From assembly GCA_964428835.1 (NCBI GenBank), contig CAYRZQ010000002.1:80195-144194 (forward strand): a stretch of DNA of 64,000 nt, in the 5' to 3' direction. Numbering within the stretch: the first letter of the stretch is position 1; the number at the start of each line of letters is the position of its first letter. The translations under genes were made by a program, and so were the position numbers. Positions 1 to 7,728 of the stretch are shown here, piece by piece. The stretch comes from JAIXWP01 sp964428835. GTDB lineage: Bacteria; Bacteroidota; Bacteroidia; Flavobacteriales_D; Sanyastnellaceae. The notes below the pieces were generated by a model. It saw only the letters and a program-made list of their open reading frames with translations. It was not told the origin of the DNA and did no database searches.

Positions 1-622
1 AATAGCCCGCAAGTAAAATTATTGCAGTTACCATTCTAAGGTCTTTGATGCTCAGGAGAGAATTAAAAACTCCATGGGAGAAAGAAGCCAACAAAAAAGT
101 AAAGAAAAAAACTAAACCTGCGCCAATACCTTTCCTAAATAAAAATCGAATAACGCTATAAGCCAGCAATGAAGTGTTGAACAAGTGCGATACTGTTGAA
201 AACAAAGCACGACTCACCAATGTCAACCCGGATGAATCAATGAAATATAAAACATTCTCTATCGCACTAAATCCGAGTGCTGAGGCACAAATTGCCATCA
301 CATAATCGATTGGCTCCTCCAGAAATTTTTTAATAAATGGATAAGAGAAGATAAATGGTAAGAATTTCAAAAACTCTTCTACCATTCCTACTTCTACAAT
401 ATTGTACAATAGTATGCTTAAGGCGTCATCTCCCTTCTGTATAAAATGAAAATCGGGTGCGAAACGAGACCATGCAACAATAGGTAATACTGCGATTGCA
501 CCTAGTACAAATTGACTAACGACTACTCCCAGATTGGATTTTTTAAAAATATCCAGCATTCGGAAATAATCTATCCAGACATAGGCAACATAAAGCGCGA
601 ACAAAATATAGAAAGCTATCAT
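1..622 (-). CDS. PrsW-family intramembrane metalloprotease, C-terminus cut off by the window edge
   Basis: Reading the minus strand from the ATG at 622 gives 207 codons open to the window edge. The product is very hydrophobic, with several membrane helices. It carries the hallmarks of PrsW-like (CPBP-related) membrane proteases: a Glu-Glu pair in EVGMVEEFLKF (E82, E83), an E-N pair in AIENVLYF (E122, N123), and two intramembrane histidines in VSHLFNTS (H146) and SFSHGVFNS (H183). In this family the Glu and His residues bind the catalytic metal, and members cleave membrane-bound anti-sigma factors or act as membrane-protein proteases. No anti-sigma factor is visible beside it, so its substrate is unknown. 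The true C-terminus lies outside the window. Confidence 0.8.
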   Translation of the reverse strand, partial: MIAFYILFALYVAYVWIDYFRMLDIFKKSNLGVVVSQFVLGAIAVLPIVAWSRFAPDFHFIQKGDDALSILLYNIVEVGMVEEFLKFLPFIFSYPFIKKFLEEPIDYVMAICASALGFSAIENVLYFIDSSGLTLVSRALFSTVSHLFNTSLLAYSVIRFLFRKGIGAGLVFFFTFLLASFSHGVFNSLLSIKDLRMVTAIILLAGY

Positions 623-670
623 CGTCGGTTTTTAGTAAAGGTTAAGCGTGCACGGCATCTTATTAGAACA

Positions 671-685
671 ATCTTAGGCTAAGAT
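671..685. repeat. Short inverted repeat downstream of the HxlR gene
   Basis: ATCTTAG-G-CTAAGAT is a 7-bp inverted repeat with a one-base centre, between the HxlR stop codon and the start of the PrsW gene. The centre is too small for a normal RNA hairpin and no T-run follows it, so a protein-binding site is more plausible than a terminator. Confidence 0.3.
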
Positions 686-703
686 AGCATAATAGATGCT
701 GAA

Positions 704-1036
704 TCACTTCTTCCCCAAATGTTTCGTCCCCCAATGCGCCATGGCGGACAGGACGGGCTCGAGGCTTTGTCCCATAGGAGATAATCGATATTCCACGCGC
801 GGTGGAATCTCTTTGAACTGTTCGCGGATCACAAGATTGTCGCGCTCCAATTCTTTGAGCTGATCGGTCAATACTTTTCTTGAGATATTTGGAATGCGTG
901 CGGCAATTTCTCCAAAACGACGCGTGTCATTTCGCAAATAAAAAAGAATAATCGGCTTCCATTTTCCACCTATCAATTCTAAAAGTCCACTCACCGGACA
1001 AACCAAATCATCTTTCTTTTTCCTATTGGTTACCAT
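704..1036 (-). CDS. HxlR-family winged-helix transcriptional regulator
   Basis: This 110-residue protein matches the HxlR/YtfH family throughout. It has an N-terminal Cys-Pro (CPVSGLLELIGGKWKP, the Cys often redox- or electrophile-sensing), the winged-helix core with LRNDTRRFGEIAARIPNISRKVLTDQLKELE, and the family wing VEYRLSPMGQSLEPVLSAM. Such regulators bind as dimers to short palindromes and usually control a divergent oxidoreductase or detoxification gene. It is transcribed away from an NmrA/QorB-type oxidoreductase starting at 1146, the same pairing as ytfH-ytfG. The 109-bp gap holds GTTAC/GTAAC palindromes, and a related GGTTACCA word overlaps its own start codon, which suggests autoregulation. 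Confidence 0.9.
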   Translation of the reverse strand: MVTNRKKKDDLVCPVSGLLELIGGKWKPIILFYLRNDTRRFGEIAARIPNISRKVLTDQLKELERDNLVIREQFKEIPPRVEYRLSPMGQSLEPVLSAMAHWGTKHLGKK

Positions 1037-1058
1037 TTTGTTCCTACCTTATTTGTCC

Positions 1059-1113
1059 GTTACCAATTGGTAACAGTTACTTTTTTAAACTATCATTAGT
1101 TACTTCGCGTAAC
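1059..1113. promoter_or_regulatory. Candidate HxlR operator: two GTTAC...GTAAC palindromes
   Basis: The divergent gap contains a perfect 16-bp palindrome GTTACCAATTGGTAAC (1059-1074) and a second one, GTTAC-TTCGC-GTAAC (1099-1113), 40 bp apart start to start. A GTTAC half-site (1076-1080) follows the first. Both share half-site GTTAC/GTAAC, as expected for two dimer sites of the adjacent HxlR regulator. Regulator identity is inferred from position. Confidence 0.6.
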
Positions 1114-1145
1114 AAATGTAATTATTAATTTAAAAAAACAAAACA

Positions 1146-2021
1146 ATGATTTTAGTAACTGGCGCCAACGGACATTTTGGGAGAGCCACCATTCACGCTC
1201 TAATAAACAAAGGAAAAGCACCACAAAACATCAAAGCCCTCGTTCGCAAAGCTGAGGACAAGGCATACTGGGAGAACCAAGGTGTGAATGCTGTCATCGC
1301 TGACTATAATGATTACGATTCATTAGTGAATGCATTTAAAGGTGTTTCAAAACTTCTTCTCGTGTCGAGCAACGATTTGTACAACAGAACAACACAACAA
1401 CTTAACGCAGTGCGCGCCGCAAAAGAGGCTGGAGTGCAGCATATAGTTTACACCAGCTTGCAGCGAAAAACAGAAGATTCATCATCGCCGCTTTGGGCTG
1501 TGGCAGATTCTCATTTGAACACCGAAAAATCCATATTGGAGAGTGGTCTCAATTACACGATTTTAAAAAACAATTTATACCTCGATCTTCTTCCCGCTTT
1601 TGTAGGTGAAAATGTTTTTGACAACAACACCATTTACGTTCCCGCTGGTGATGGAAAAATTAGTGCAGTGCTTCGTTCTGAAATGGCAGAAGCTGCGGCA
1701 CAAATTCTTATCTCTGACGGTCACGAAAATAAGATGTATGACTTCGTAAATGAGCAAAGTGTAGGCTACAAAGACATTGCAGAATTCTTAGGTAAAATTT
1801 CTGGAAAATCCATTCAATATCTCTCGCCATCATCAGAAGAATACATGGCAACCTTGACTGGATTCGGACTACCCAAAGAAATGATACACATCTTCACTGC
1901 CTTTGCGGTAGCGCAAGCCCAAGGCGAGCTAGACAAAACCAGCAGTGATTTCGCCACCATCCTCGGCCGCAAACCCACCTCCGTGCTGCAACACATAGAG
2001 TCGGTGTATAGCCGAGGTTAA
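1146..2021 (+). CDS. NmrA-like NAD(P)-dependent oxidoreductase (QorB/YtfG type)
   Basis: This 291-residue atypical short-chain dehydrogenase begins MILVTGANGHFGRATIHAL, giving the Rossmann GxxGxxG motif at G6-G9-G12. The body follows NmrA/QorB proteins: ADYNDYDSLVNAFKGVSKLLLVSS after the second strand, HIVYTSLQ near the active-site position, and YTILKNNLYLDLLP in the substrate domain. QorB of Escherichia coli (YtfG) is an NADPH quinone reductase of this family and is likewise divergent from an HxlR regulator. It probably reduces a quinone or electrophile in the cytoplasm under control of the neighbour. The substrate cannot be read from the sequence. Confidence 0.85.
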   Translation: MILVTGANGHFGRATIHALINKGKAPQNIKALVRKAEDKAYWENQGVNAVIADYNDYDSLVNAFKGVSKLLLVSSNDLYNRTTQQLNAVRAAKEAGVQHIVYTSLQRKTEDSSSPLWAVADSHLNTEKSILESGLNYTILKNNLYLDLLPAFVGENVFDNNTIYVPAGDGKISAVLRSEMAEAAAQILISDGHENKMYDFVNEQSVGYKDIAEFLGKISGKSIQYLSPSSEEYMATLTGFGLPKEMIHIFTAFAVAQAQGELDKTSSDFATILGRKPTSVLQHIESVYSRG

Positions 2022-2070
2022 AAAAAGCTCAGAAAAGTCTATCTTCACGGCAGAAAAATTGATTTTACGG

Positions 2071-2742
2071 ATGAAGATTCAGAAGAGCACATTCGACTTT
2101 CTAAGCAAGTTGAAGAAGAATAATAATAAAGAATGGTTTGACGCCAATCGCCCCCTCTACGAGGGGGCTAAGGCGGATTTCACACAAGCAGTAGCAGACC
2201 TCATTAGCGGCATATCAAAATTTGATGACAACATCAAAGCTGCAGGACTCGATGCAAAAAAATGTGTTAACCGTATCAATCGTGACATTCGTTTTTCGAA
2301 GGACAAAACACCCTACAAAACAAACTTCTTCGCCATCATCAGTGAGGGTGGCAAGAAGAGTCATCTCGCTTCTTACTTCTTTCAATTAGTTCCTGGTGGA
2401 AGTTTTATTGGAGGCGGCGTATACATGCCCGAACCTCCTCACCTACTCGACATTCGCAAGGAGATTCAATATGGATTGAAAGAATGGAAGAAGATTGTAG
2501 AAGACAAACAATTCCTCAAAGTCTATCCTGAAGGAGTGCAAGCACCTGAGATTCTAACGCGCGCACCTAAAGGATTTGAGCCCAATGATCCCGCCGATGA
2601 ATACATTCGTATGAAAGGATTTTATACCTACCTCGAAATTCCCGACGCCGACCTCATCAGTGGCAAAGCAGAAAAACAAATCCTCAAAGCCTTCGCCACC
2701 ACGCAGCCTATGATTGATTTTATCAATAAAGGACTGAAGTAA
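2071..2742 (+). CDS. DUF2461 (TIGR02453) family protein
   Basis: The product is 223 residues from the ATG at 2071; a TTG four codons upstream (2059) is possible but unnecessary. It begins MKIQKSTFDFLSKLKKNNNKEWFDANR, the typical DUF2461 opening in which a conserved N-K-E-W-F is followed by N-R-x-x-Y. It continues with NRDIRFSKDKTPYKTN and GGGVYMPEP, both family signatures. Members occur across Bacteroidota and other bacteria and are about this length. No biochemical function is established for them. It lies 49 bp downstream of the oxidoreductase on the same strand and may be co-transcribed. A hexanucleotide repeat array begins right after its stop codon. Confidence 0.85.
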   Translation: MKIQKSTFDFLSKLKKNNNKEWFDANRPLYEGAKADFTQAVADLISGISKFDDNIKAAGLDAKKCVNRINRDIRFSKDKTPYKTNFFAIISEGGKKSHLASYFFQLVPGGSFIGGGVYMPEPPHLLDIRKEIQYGLKEWKKIVEDKQFLKVYPEGVQAPEILTRAPKGFEPNDPADEYIRMKGFYTYLEIPDADLISGKAEKQILKAFATTQPMIDFINKGLK

Positions 2743-2743
2743 A

Positions 2744-2836
2744 GAACGAGAACAAGAACAAGAACGAGAACGAGAACGAGAACAAGAACGAGAACGAGAA
2801 CGAGAACAAGAACGAGAACGAGAACGAGAACGAGAA
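2744..2836 (+). repeat. (GAACRA)n hexanucleotide tandem array
   Basis: About fifteen head-to-tail copies of GAACGA or GAACAA start two bases after the DUF2461 stop codon. G and A alternate at the fifth base in a higher-order pattern, mostly GAACAA after three GAACGA units. The array is purine-only on this strand except for the C, is not translated, and looks like a slippage-prone microsatellite in a 3' untranslated region. Confidence 0.9.
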
Positions 2837-2976
2837 TTTGGAGATTGGAGGTTGGAATTTGGAGTCCCGATAGCTATCGGGAGGAATTTGGACGTTGGAA
2901 TTTAGAATTGCGAATCCGTCACTCCGTCCCTCAGTAACTCAGTACCTCCATCCCTAACTAGTCACTAGTATCTAAT
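2837..2976. repeat. Low-complexity intergenic spacer, copy A
   Basis: This stretch is built from the words TTGGAATTTGGAG (2852-2864), TTGGAATTTAGAATTG (2895-2910), GCGAAT and repeats of CTCCGTCC/CAGTA. The same words recur in the same orientation at 3573-3680, on the other side of the lipoprotein gene. No gene is visible in it. Confidence 0.7.
2865..2882. repeat. 18-bp palindromic element, copy 1
   Basis: TCCCGATAGCTATCGGGA is a perfect 18-bp palindrome. It sits inside a low-complexity spacer directly after the word TTGGAATTTGGAG (2852-2864). The same word at 3573-3585 is followed by the rest of the repeat without the palindrome. A second copy of the palindrome occurs at 63937-63954. This behaviour resembles a short mobile or REP-like palindrome. 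Confidence 0.75.
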
Positions 2977-3420
2977 TTAAAAGTTATCATAATACGTCCT
3001 GTCCTCTATGATCTTACCGTTTTTGAGTTTGAGGATGGAACAGATGGGGAGTTCGAAACGCACGCTGTCGGGTCCGGTGCCACTGGAAACGAATTCAACG
3101 ATGACGGTGGTGGAATCAACGGCATAAGCACTCTTCAATTCATCTTTTAAGTCTGGAAATATGTTGGTCATTTCGGAATACTTAATTACAAAATCAGCCT
3201 TGCTTTGTTTGATGGGCTGCGTTCCGAACGATGGATCGAGAAATGTCGCATCATCTGCATAATAGTCTGACAATGCTTTCCAATCGTGGCGATTGAAAGT
3301 ATCAAAATATGACTTCGCGAAAGCTTGTCCATCAAAGCTTGCTTTTTTTTCTTCCACTTTCTTCTCCGCACAACCAGACAACGCAACGACCAAAGCCATT
3401 GCAACAATAATATTTTTCAT
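2977..3420 (-). CDS. SnoaL/NTF2-like lipoprotein
   Basis: This 147-residue protein has a lipoprotein signal, MKNIIVAMALVVALSGC, with the lipobox LSGC ending at C17. A Lys/Glu-rich linker follows, then one domain of the nuclear-transport-factor-2 fold as in SnoaL-like and DUF4440 proteins. Typical features are AKSYFDTFNRHDWKALSDYYADDATFLDPSFG near the start and RFELPICSILKLKNGKIIEDRTYYD at the end. The fold makes a small cone-shaped pocket; some members are enzymes and many are binding proteins. The lipid anchor places it in the periplasm or outer membrane. Both flanks are repeat-rich spacers, so it is probably transcribed alone. Confidence 0.8.
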   Translation of the reverse strand: MKNIIVAMALVVALSGCAEKKVEEKKASFDGQAFAKSYFDTFNRHDWKALSDYYADDATFLDPSFGTQPIKQSKADFVIKYSEMTNIFPDLKDELKSAYAVDSTTVIVEFVSSGTGPDSVRFELPICSILKLKNGKIIEDRTYYDNF

Positions 3421-3680
3421 AGTAGTGAATTTTTTTGTGAATATAGGAAATAGTTACGGAGGGACGGAGGGACCGATAGGAAATAGGGAATAGGGAATGT
3501 GATATAGGGTTAAAGATAAACATTAATAGCCTGCCCATTCATGGGCAGGTGGGGAACATGGGAAACTGGAACTTGGAATTTGGAGTTTGGAATTTAGAAT
3601 TGATCATTGCGAATTAATTATTGCGAATTAGTCATCGCAAATTAGTCGCTCCGTACTTCAGTATCTCCGTACCTCCCTTC
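3421..3680. repeat. Low-complexity intergenic spacer, copy B
   Basis: This 260-bp gap contains no convincing gene. It holds GGAGGGACGGAGGGACCG (the reverse complement of the CCGTCCCTC words seen at 2937-2960), TTGGAATTTGGAG (3573-3585), TTGGAATTTAGAATTG (3587-3602), three GCGAATTA or GCAAATTA words, and CTCCGTA repeats just before the mutS stop codon. It also holds the inverted repeat at 3530-3549. Confidence 0.7.
3530..3549. repeat. Inverted repeat CCTGCCCAT-TC-ATGGGCAGG
   Basis: Two perfect 9-base arms are separated by only two bases. It lies in the spacer upstream of the lipoprotein gene and downstream of mutS. No T-run follows on either strand, so it does not look like a terminator. It resembles the other palindromic element (2865-2882) in length and setting but differs in sequence. 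Confidence 0.6.
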
Positions 3681-6332
3681 CTATGGCTTGAGCAGTCGTT
3701 TGATTTCGTTGAGCTTCATGAGGGCTTCAACGGGGGTGAGGGTGTTGATGTCGAGGTGGATGATTTCGTCGCGGATCTGTTCGAGTAAGGGATCGTCGAG
3801 TTGGAAAAAACTCAATTGCACAGCAGCATCTTGCGCCACTTGTTTGATATTGCCATTGAGATTTTCTTTCGAATGTGATTTCTCCAATTGCACCAATACT
3901 TCTTTCGCACGATCCACCACTTTCGATGGCATGCCCGCCAATTTCGCTACGTGAATACCAAAGCTGTGATTGCTGCCGCCTTGAGCCAACTTGCGCAAGA
4001 AGATGATGCGCTGCCCTACTTCTTTTACACTCACATTAAAATTGCGAATGCGTTTGAAGATTCCCTCCATTTCATTCAACTCATGATAATGGGTGGCAAA
4101 TAGCGTCTTCGCTTTATAACGCGGATGTTCGTGTACAAACTCCGCTATCGACCAAGCGATGGAGATACCATCATAAGTGCTCGTACCGCGTCCTATTTCA
4201 TCGAGTAATATCAAACTGCGATCGCTCAAATTGTTGAGGATACTTGCAGTCTCATTCATTTCTACCATGAAGGTAGATTCACCACTCGAAATATTATCAC
4301 TCGCGCCAACGCGCGTAAATATTTTATCTACAATTCCAATATCCGCCGATGATGCAGGCACAAACGATCCCACTTGCGCCATCAATGTGATGAGCGCAGT
4401 CTGACGCAACACAGCAGACTTACCCGACATGTTGGGACCAGTAATCATCATGATTTGCTGCGTCTCATTATCGAGATAAATATCATTGCTCACATATTCT
4501 TCTCCCGCAGGCAACGAACGTTCGATCACTGGATGGCGACCATTCAAAATCTTCAACACTTTGCTGTCATTCACCGACGGCTTCACGTAATTGTATTTCA
4601 CAGCCACCTTAGCAAACGACATCAAACAATCCACACGTGCCAACAATTGTGCATTCAATTGAATCGATGATGTGTATTCCATAATTGCCGCCACCAACTC
4701 GTTGAAAATACGAAACTCAATTGAACCGATTTTTTCTTCAGCTCCCAAAATTTTCGTTTCGTATTCTTTCAGCTCTTCGGTGATATAGCGTTCCGCTTGT
4801 GTGAGCGTTTGCTTGCGAATCCAGTCGGCAGGTACTTTATCCTTGTGCGTGTTTCGCACTTCGAGATAATAACCGAATACATTATTATACGAAATTTTTA
4901 GCGAAGGAATTTCTGTACGCTCTGCTTCGCGTTGTTGTATTTGTAGTAAATAATCTTTTCCCTTGAATGCAAGATTTCGCAACTCATCCAACTCCGCATC
5001 CACACCTTCTGCAATCACTTGTCCTTTATTCATGGCAATCGGCGGATCATGATGAATCTCGCGACGAATGCGATTGGCAATGTCTTCACAAGGATTCAAT
5101 TGATTTCCGATAGCAACCAACTCTTGATTTTTCGATTGCAAACACATTTCTTTGATAGGCGCAATGGCATCGAGTGCGCGACGAATCTGTTGTACTTCGC
5201 GTGGATTGATGCGGCCCACAGCAACTTTAGAAATAAGTCTTTCTAAGTCTCCTATATGTTTTAGCTCAGTGCTTAGATTTTCTAAGACTTCGCTATGATG
5301 ATTAAAATAATCTACTACTGCAAGTCGCTGCTCGATGAGCGAAACTTCTTTCAACGGCAAGAGAATCCAGCGACGCAATAGGCGGCCACCCATTGGACTT
5401 ACTGTTTCATCCAGTATATCCACCAGTGTTTTTGCATTCTCATGCACGCTGCTCACCAACTCAAGATTTCGAATGGTGAATTTATCGAGCCACACATATC
5501 GATCTTCCTCAATGCGGCCCAGCGTGCTGATGTGCGCTACTTTGTCGTGTTGCGTTTCTGCGAGATAATGCATGATCGCACCCGCAGCCATCACACCGAG
5601 GTTCAACTCTTCCACACCAAAACCTTTGAGTGATTTGGTGCCAAAGTGTTTGGTCAAAATTTCTTCTGCAAATTCTTTAGTGAATACCCATTCATCCAAA
5701 CGGAACGTGTAGAAACGATCACCGATGGTATTTTTAAAAGTCTGATCAAATTGTTTTTGATACAAGACCTCATTCGGACGGAAACTCTGAATGAGTTTGT
5801 CCACATATTCTATCGAACCTTGAGCTGCAAGAAATTCGCCTGTAGAAATATCTAAAAAAGCAACACCCGCATTACCAGGTGCATTGTTGTTGCCAGTGAA
5901 AGCCACGGCAGCAACGAAATTATTCGACGAAGCGTCGATCGTTTTATCGTTATAAGAAACACCTGGCGTGACCAGTTCAGTGATGCCGCGTTTTACAATT
6001 TTCTTCGTGAGTTTTGGATCTTCGAGTTGATCGCAAATCGCAACGCGATTGCCAGCCTTAACGAGTTTGGGCAAATACGTGTCGAGGCTATGATGAGGAA
6101 AGCCCGCAAGCTCCACATATGCTGCAGCGCCGTTTTTTCTTTTGGTAAGCGTGATGCCCAAAATTTTAGAAGCACGAATGGCGTCTTCGCCAAAGGTCTC
6201 GTAAAAATCACCGACTCTGAAAAGCAATAAAGCATCTGGATAGCGCGCTTTTATTCCGTTGTATTGCTTCATCAACGGGGTTTCCACCACTCCATCATTC
6301 ACGGCGCTGATATGTTCGTTTTCTTGTTTCAC
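3681..6332 (-). CDS. mutS: DNA mismatch repair protein MutS
   Basis: The product is 883 residues, normal for MutS1. The N-terminal mismatch-binding domain carries the Phe-x-Glu motif in GDFYETFGED (F43, E45), which stacks on and contacts the mispaired base. The C-terminal ATPase has Walker A GPNMSGKS (632-639), Walker B LILLDEIGRGTSTYDG (Asp-Glu at 711-712), and TLFATHYHEL. A helix-turn-helix dimerisation region and a C-terminal tail follow. MutS recognises mismatches as a dimer and recruits MutL. MutL is not in the window. It is downstream of clpX on the same strand, but a terminator and a TAnnTTTG promoter element lie between them, so it is probably transcribed from its own promoter. Confidence 0.98.
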   Translation of the reverse strand: MKQENEHISAVNDGVVETPLMKQYNGIKARYPDALLLFRVGDFYETFGEDAIRASKILGITLTKRKNGAAAYVELAGFPHHSLDTYLPKLVKAGNRVAICDQLEDPKLTKKIVKRGITELVTPGVSYNDKTIDASSNNFVAAVAFTGNNNAPGNAGVAFLDISTGEFLAAQGSIEYVDKLIQSFRPNEVLYQKQFDQTFKNTIGDRFYTFRLDEWVFTKEFAEEILTKHFGTKSLKGFGVEELNLGVMAAGAIMHYLAETQHDKVAHISTLGRIEEDRYVWLDKFTIRNLELVSSVHENAKTLVDILDETVSPMGGRLLRRWILLPLKEVSLIEQRLAVVDYFNHHSEVLENLSTELKHIGDLERLISKVAVGRINPREVQQIRRALDAIAPIKEMCLQSKNQELVAIGNQLNPCEDIANRIRREIHHDPPIAMNKGQVIAEGVDAELDELRNLAFKGKDYLLQIQQREAERTEIPSLKISYNNVFGYYLEVRNTHKDKVPADWIRKQTLTQAERYITEELKEYETKILGAEEKIGSIEFRIFNELVAAIMEYTSSIQLNAQLLARVDCLMSFAKVAVKYNYVKPSVNDSKVLKILNGRHPVIERSLPAGEEYVSNDIYLDNETQQIMMITGPNMSGKSAVLRQTALITLMAQVGSFVPASSADIGIVDKIFTRVGASDNISSGESTFMVEMNETASILNNLSDRSLILLDEIGRGTSTYDGISIAWSIAEFVHEHPRYKAKTLFATHYHELNEMEGIFKRIRNFNVSVKEVGQRIIFLRKLAQGGSNHSFGIHVAKLAGMPSKVVDRAKEVLVQLEKSHSKENLNGNIKQVAQDAAVQLSFFQLDDPLLEQIRDEIIHLDINTLTPVEALMKLNEIKRLLKP

Positions 6333-6340
6333 CTTTTATA

Positions 6341-6378
6341 AAAAAGCAAAACTGCCGCCTCAATAAAGAAGACGGCAG
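6341..6378 (-). terminator. Intrinsic terminator between clpX and mutS
   Basis: Read on the minus strand, CTGCCG (6378-6373) pairs with CGGCAG (6357-6352) across a 15-base loop, followed by a TTTTGCTTTTTT run. It suits the end of clpX transcripts, but it lies downstream of the best mutS promoter element, inside the mutS leader. Confidence 0.7.
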
Positions 6379-6407
6379 CTTCGCTAATCATGTAAAAATC
6401 GTTGAGT

Positions 6408-6415
6408 CAAACGTA
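6408..6415 (-). promoter_or_regulatory. mutS -7 promoter element
   Basis: TACGTTTG on the minus strand matches the Bacteroidota TAnnTTTG -7 consensus. Transcription would begin about 70 bases before the mutS start codon and would include the terminator-like hairpin at 6352-6378. No clear -33 TTTG was found. Confidence 0.4.
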
Positions 6416-6480
6416 CTACGTAACCTGAAAATTCCTACTCGTAGTTTTCAACAAAAAACCAACAAAAAAGACAGGCAAAA

Positions 6481-7707
6481 TTATGCCACCTTTAATTGGC
6501 TGAGTTTACTACGGCTGAACTTATCCTTGGCGTAGGCCAATGTGACTTTGAATTCTTTTTCTTTTGAAGACGGCAAATCATACATCGCATCGAGCATGAT
6601 GGCCTCGCAAATACCCCGAAGACCGCGCGCTCCGAGTTTGTATTCAATCGCTTTTTCAACAATGAAATCCAATACCTTTTTATCGAAGGTCAGTTTTACC
6701 CCATCCATATCAAACAATTTCACGTACTGTTTGATGAGGGCGTTTTTCGGCTCTGTGAGAATTCTTCTCAATGTCACCTCATCCAAAGGATTGAGGTGGG
6801 TGAGTACAGGGAAACGTCCGATCAATTCGGGAATTAGACCATAGCGCTTAATATCGAGCGGGCTCACATATTGAAGCATATTGTTGCGATCTACCATGTC
6901 GGCGCCTTGTGTGCCGTAGCCTATCGCAGCGGTGTTCATTCTTCTTTCAATAATTTTATCGATACCGTCGAAAGCACCTCCACAGATGAAGAGGATATTC
7001 TTGGTATTGACCTGAATCATTTTTTGTTCGGGGTGCTTACGTCCACCTTGTGGCGGCACATTGGCTACCGAGCCTTCCAGAAGCTTCAGCAAAGCCTGTT
7101 GCACACCTTCACCGCTTACATCACGGGTGATGCTTGGGTTGTCGCTCTTGCGAGCGATTTTATCAATTTCATCAATGAAAACGATTCCACGTTCAGCACG
7201 CGTCACGTCGTAATCAGCATCCTGTAGCAAACGTGACAAAATACTTTCTACATCTTCACCCACATATCCAGCTTCTGTAAGAACGGTAGCGTCGGCGATA
7301 CAAAACGGAACGTGCAGCATTTTCGCAATGGTCTTGGCCAAAAGCGTCTTGCCCGTACCTGTTTCACCGATCATAATGATATTTGATTTCTCAATTTCAA
7401 CACCATCAGAATCTTTGGTATCCTTTTGCATCAAGCGCTTGTAGTGATTGTAAACAGCCACGGCGAGCGACTTTTTCGCCTCGTCCTGACCGATTACATA
7501 TTCGTCCATAAACACCTTGATGTCAGCAGGCTTTTGAAGCTCCAAGTCTTTATTGGCCGGTGTTGCGGCCTTAGAACGCACCTCCTCATTGACGATTGCA
7601 TTCGCTTGTGAGGCGCAATCCTCGCAAATATGGCCGCTGAGGCCAGCAATAAGGATGCTCACTTCACTTTTCTTTCTTCCACAAAATGAACAGGTAATTT
7701 CTTTCAT
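6481..7707 (-). CDS. clpX: ATP-dependent Clp protease ATP-binding subunit ClpX
   Basis: The product is 408 residues, close to the usual length. It starts with the ClpX zinc-binding domain (C6, C9, C28, C31; CSFCGR and CEDC), which dimerises and binds substrates and adaptors. The AAA+ domain has Walker A GETGTGKT (114-121), pore loop GYVG (148-151), Walker B GIVFIDEID (174-182), and the sensor region ARGLRGICEAIMLD. ClpX unfolds tagged proteins and feeds them to ClpP; clpP is not adjacent here. The gene is divergent from the helicase-nuclease gene, with 43 bp between start codons, and it has its own TATTTTTG promoter element and a terminator at its end. Confidence 0.98.
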   Translation of the reverse strand: MKEITCSFCGRKKSEVSILIAGLSGHICEDCASQANAIVNEEVRSKAATPANKDLELQKPADIKVFMDEYVIGQDEAKKSLAVAVYNHYKRLMQKDTKDSDGVEIEKSNIIMIGETGTGKTLLAKTIAKMLHVPFCIADATVLTEAGYVGEDVESILSRLLQDADYDVTRAERGIVFIDEIDKIARKSDNPSITRDVSGEGVQQALLKLLEGSVANVPPQGGRKHPEQKMIQVNTKNILFICGGAFDGIDKIIERRMNTAAIGYGTQGADMVDRNNMLQYVSPLDIKRYGLIPELIGRFPVLTHLNPLDEVTLRRILTEPKNALIKQYVKLFDMDGVKLTFDKKVLDFIVEKAIEYKLGARGLRGICEAIMLDAMYDLPSSKEKEFKVTLAYAKDKFSRSKLSQLKVA

Positions 7708-7728
7708 CGCAACATTTGAAATAGACTA

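Noticed and set aside
671..685. Terminator between the HxlR and PrsW genes
   Set aside because: The inverted repeat has a one-base loop and no following T-run.
2744..2836. Possible CRISPR or phage-type repeat array
   Set aside because: The unit is only six bases with no spacers, and no cas genes are nearby. It is a simple-sequence microsatellite.
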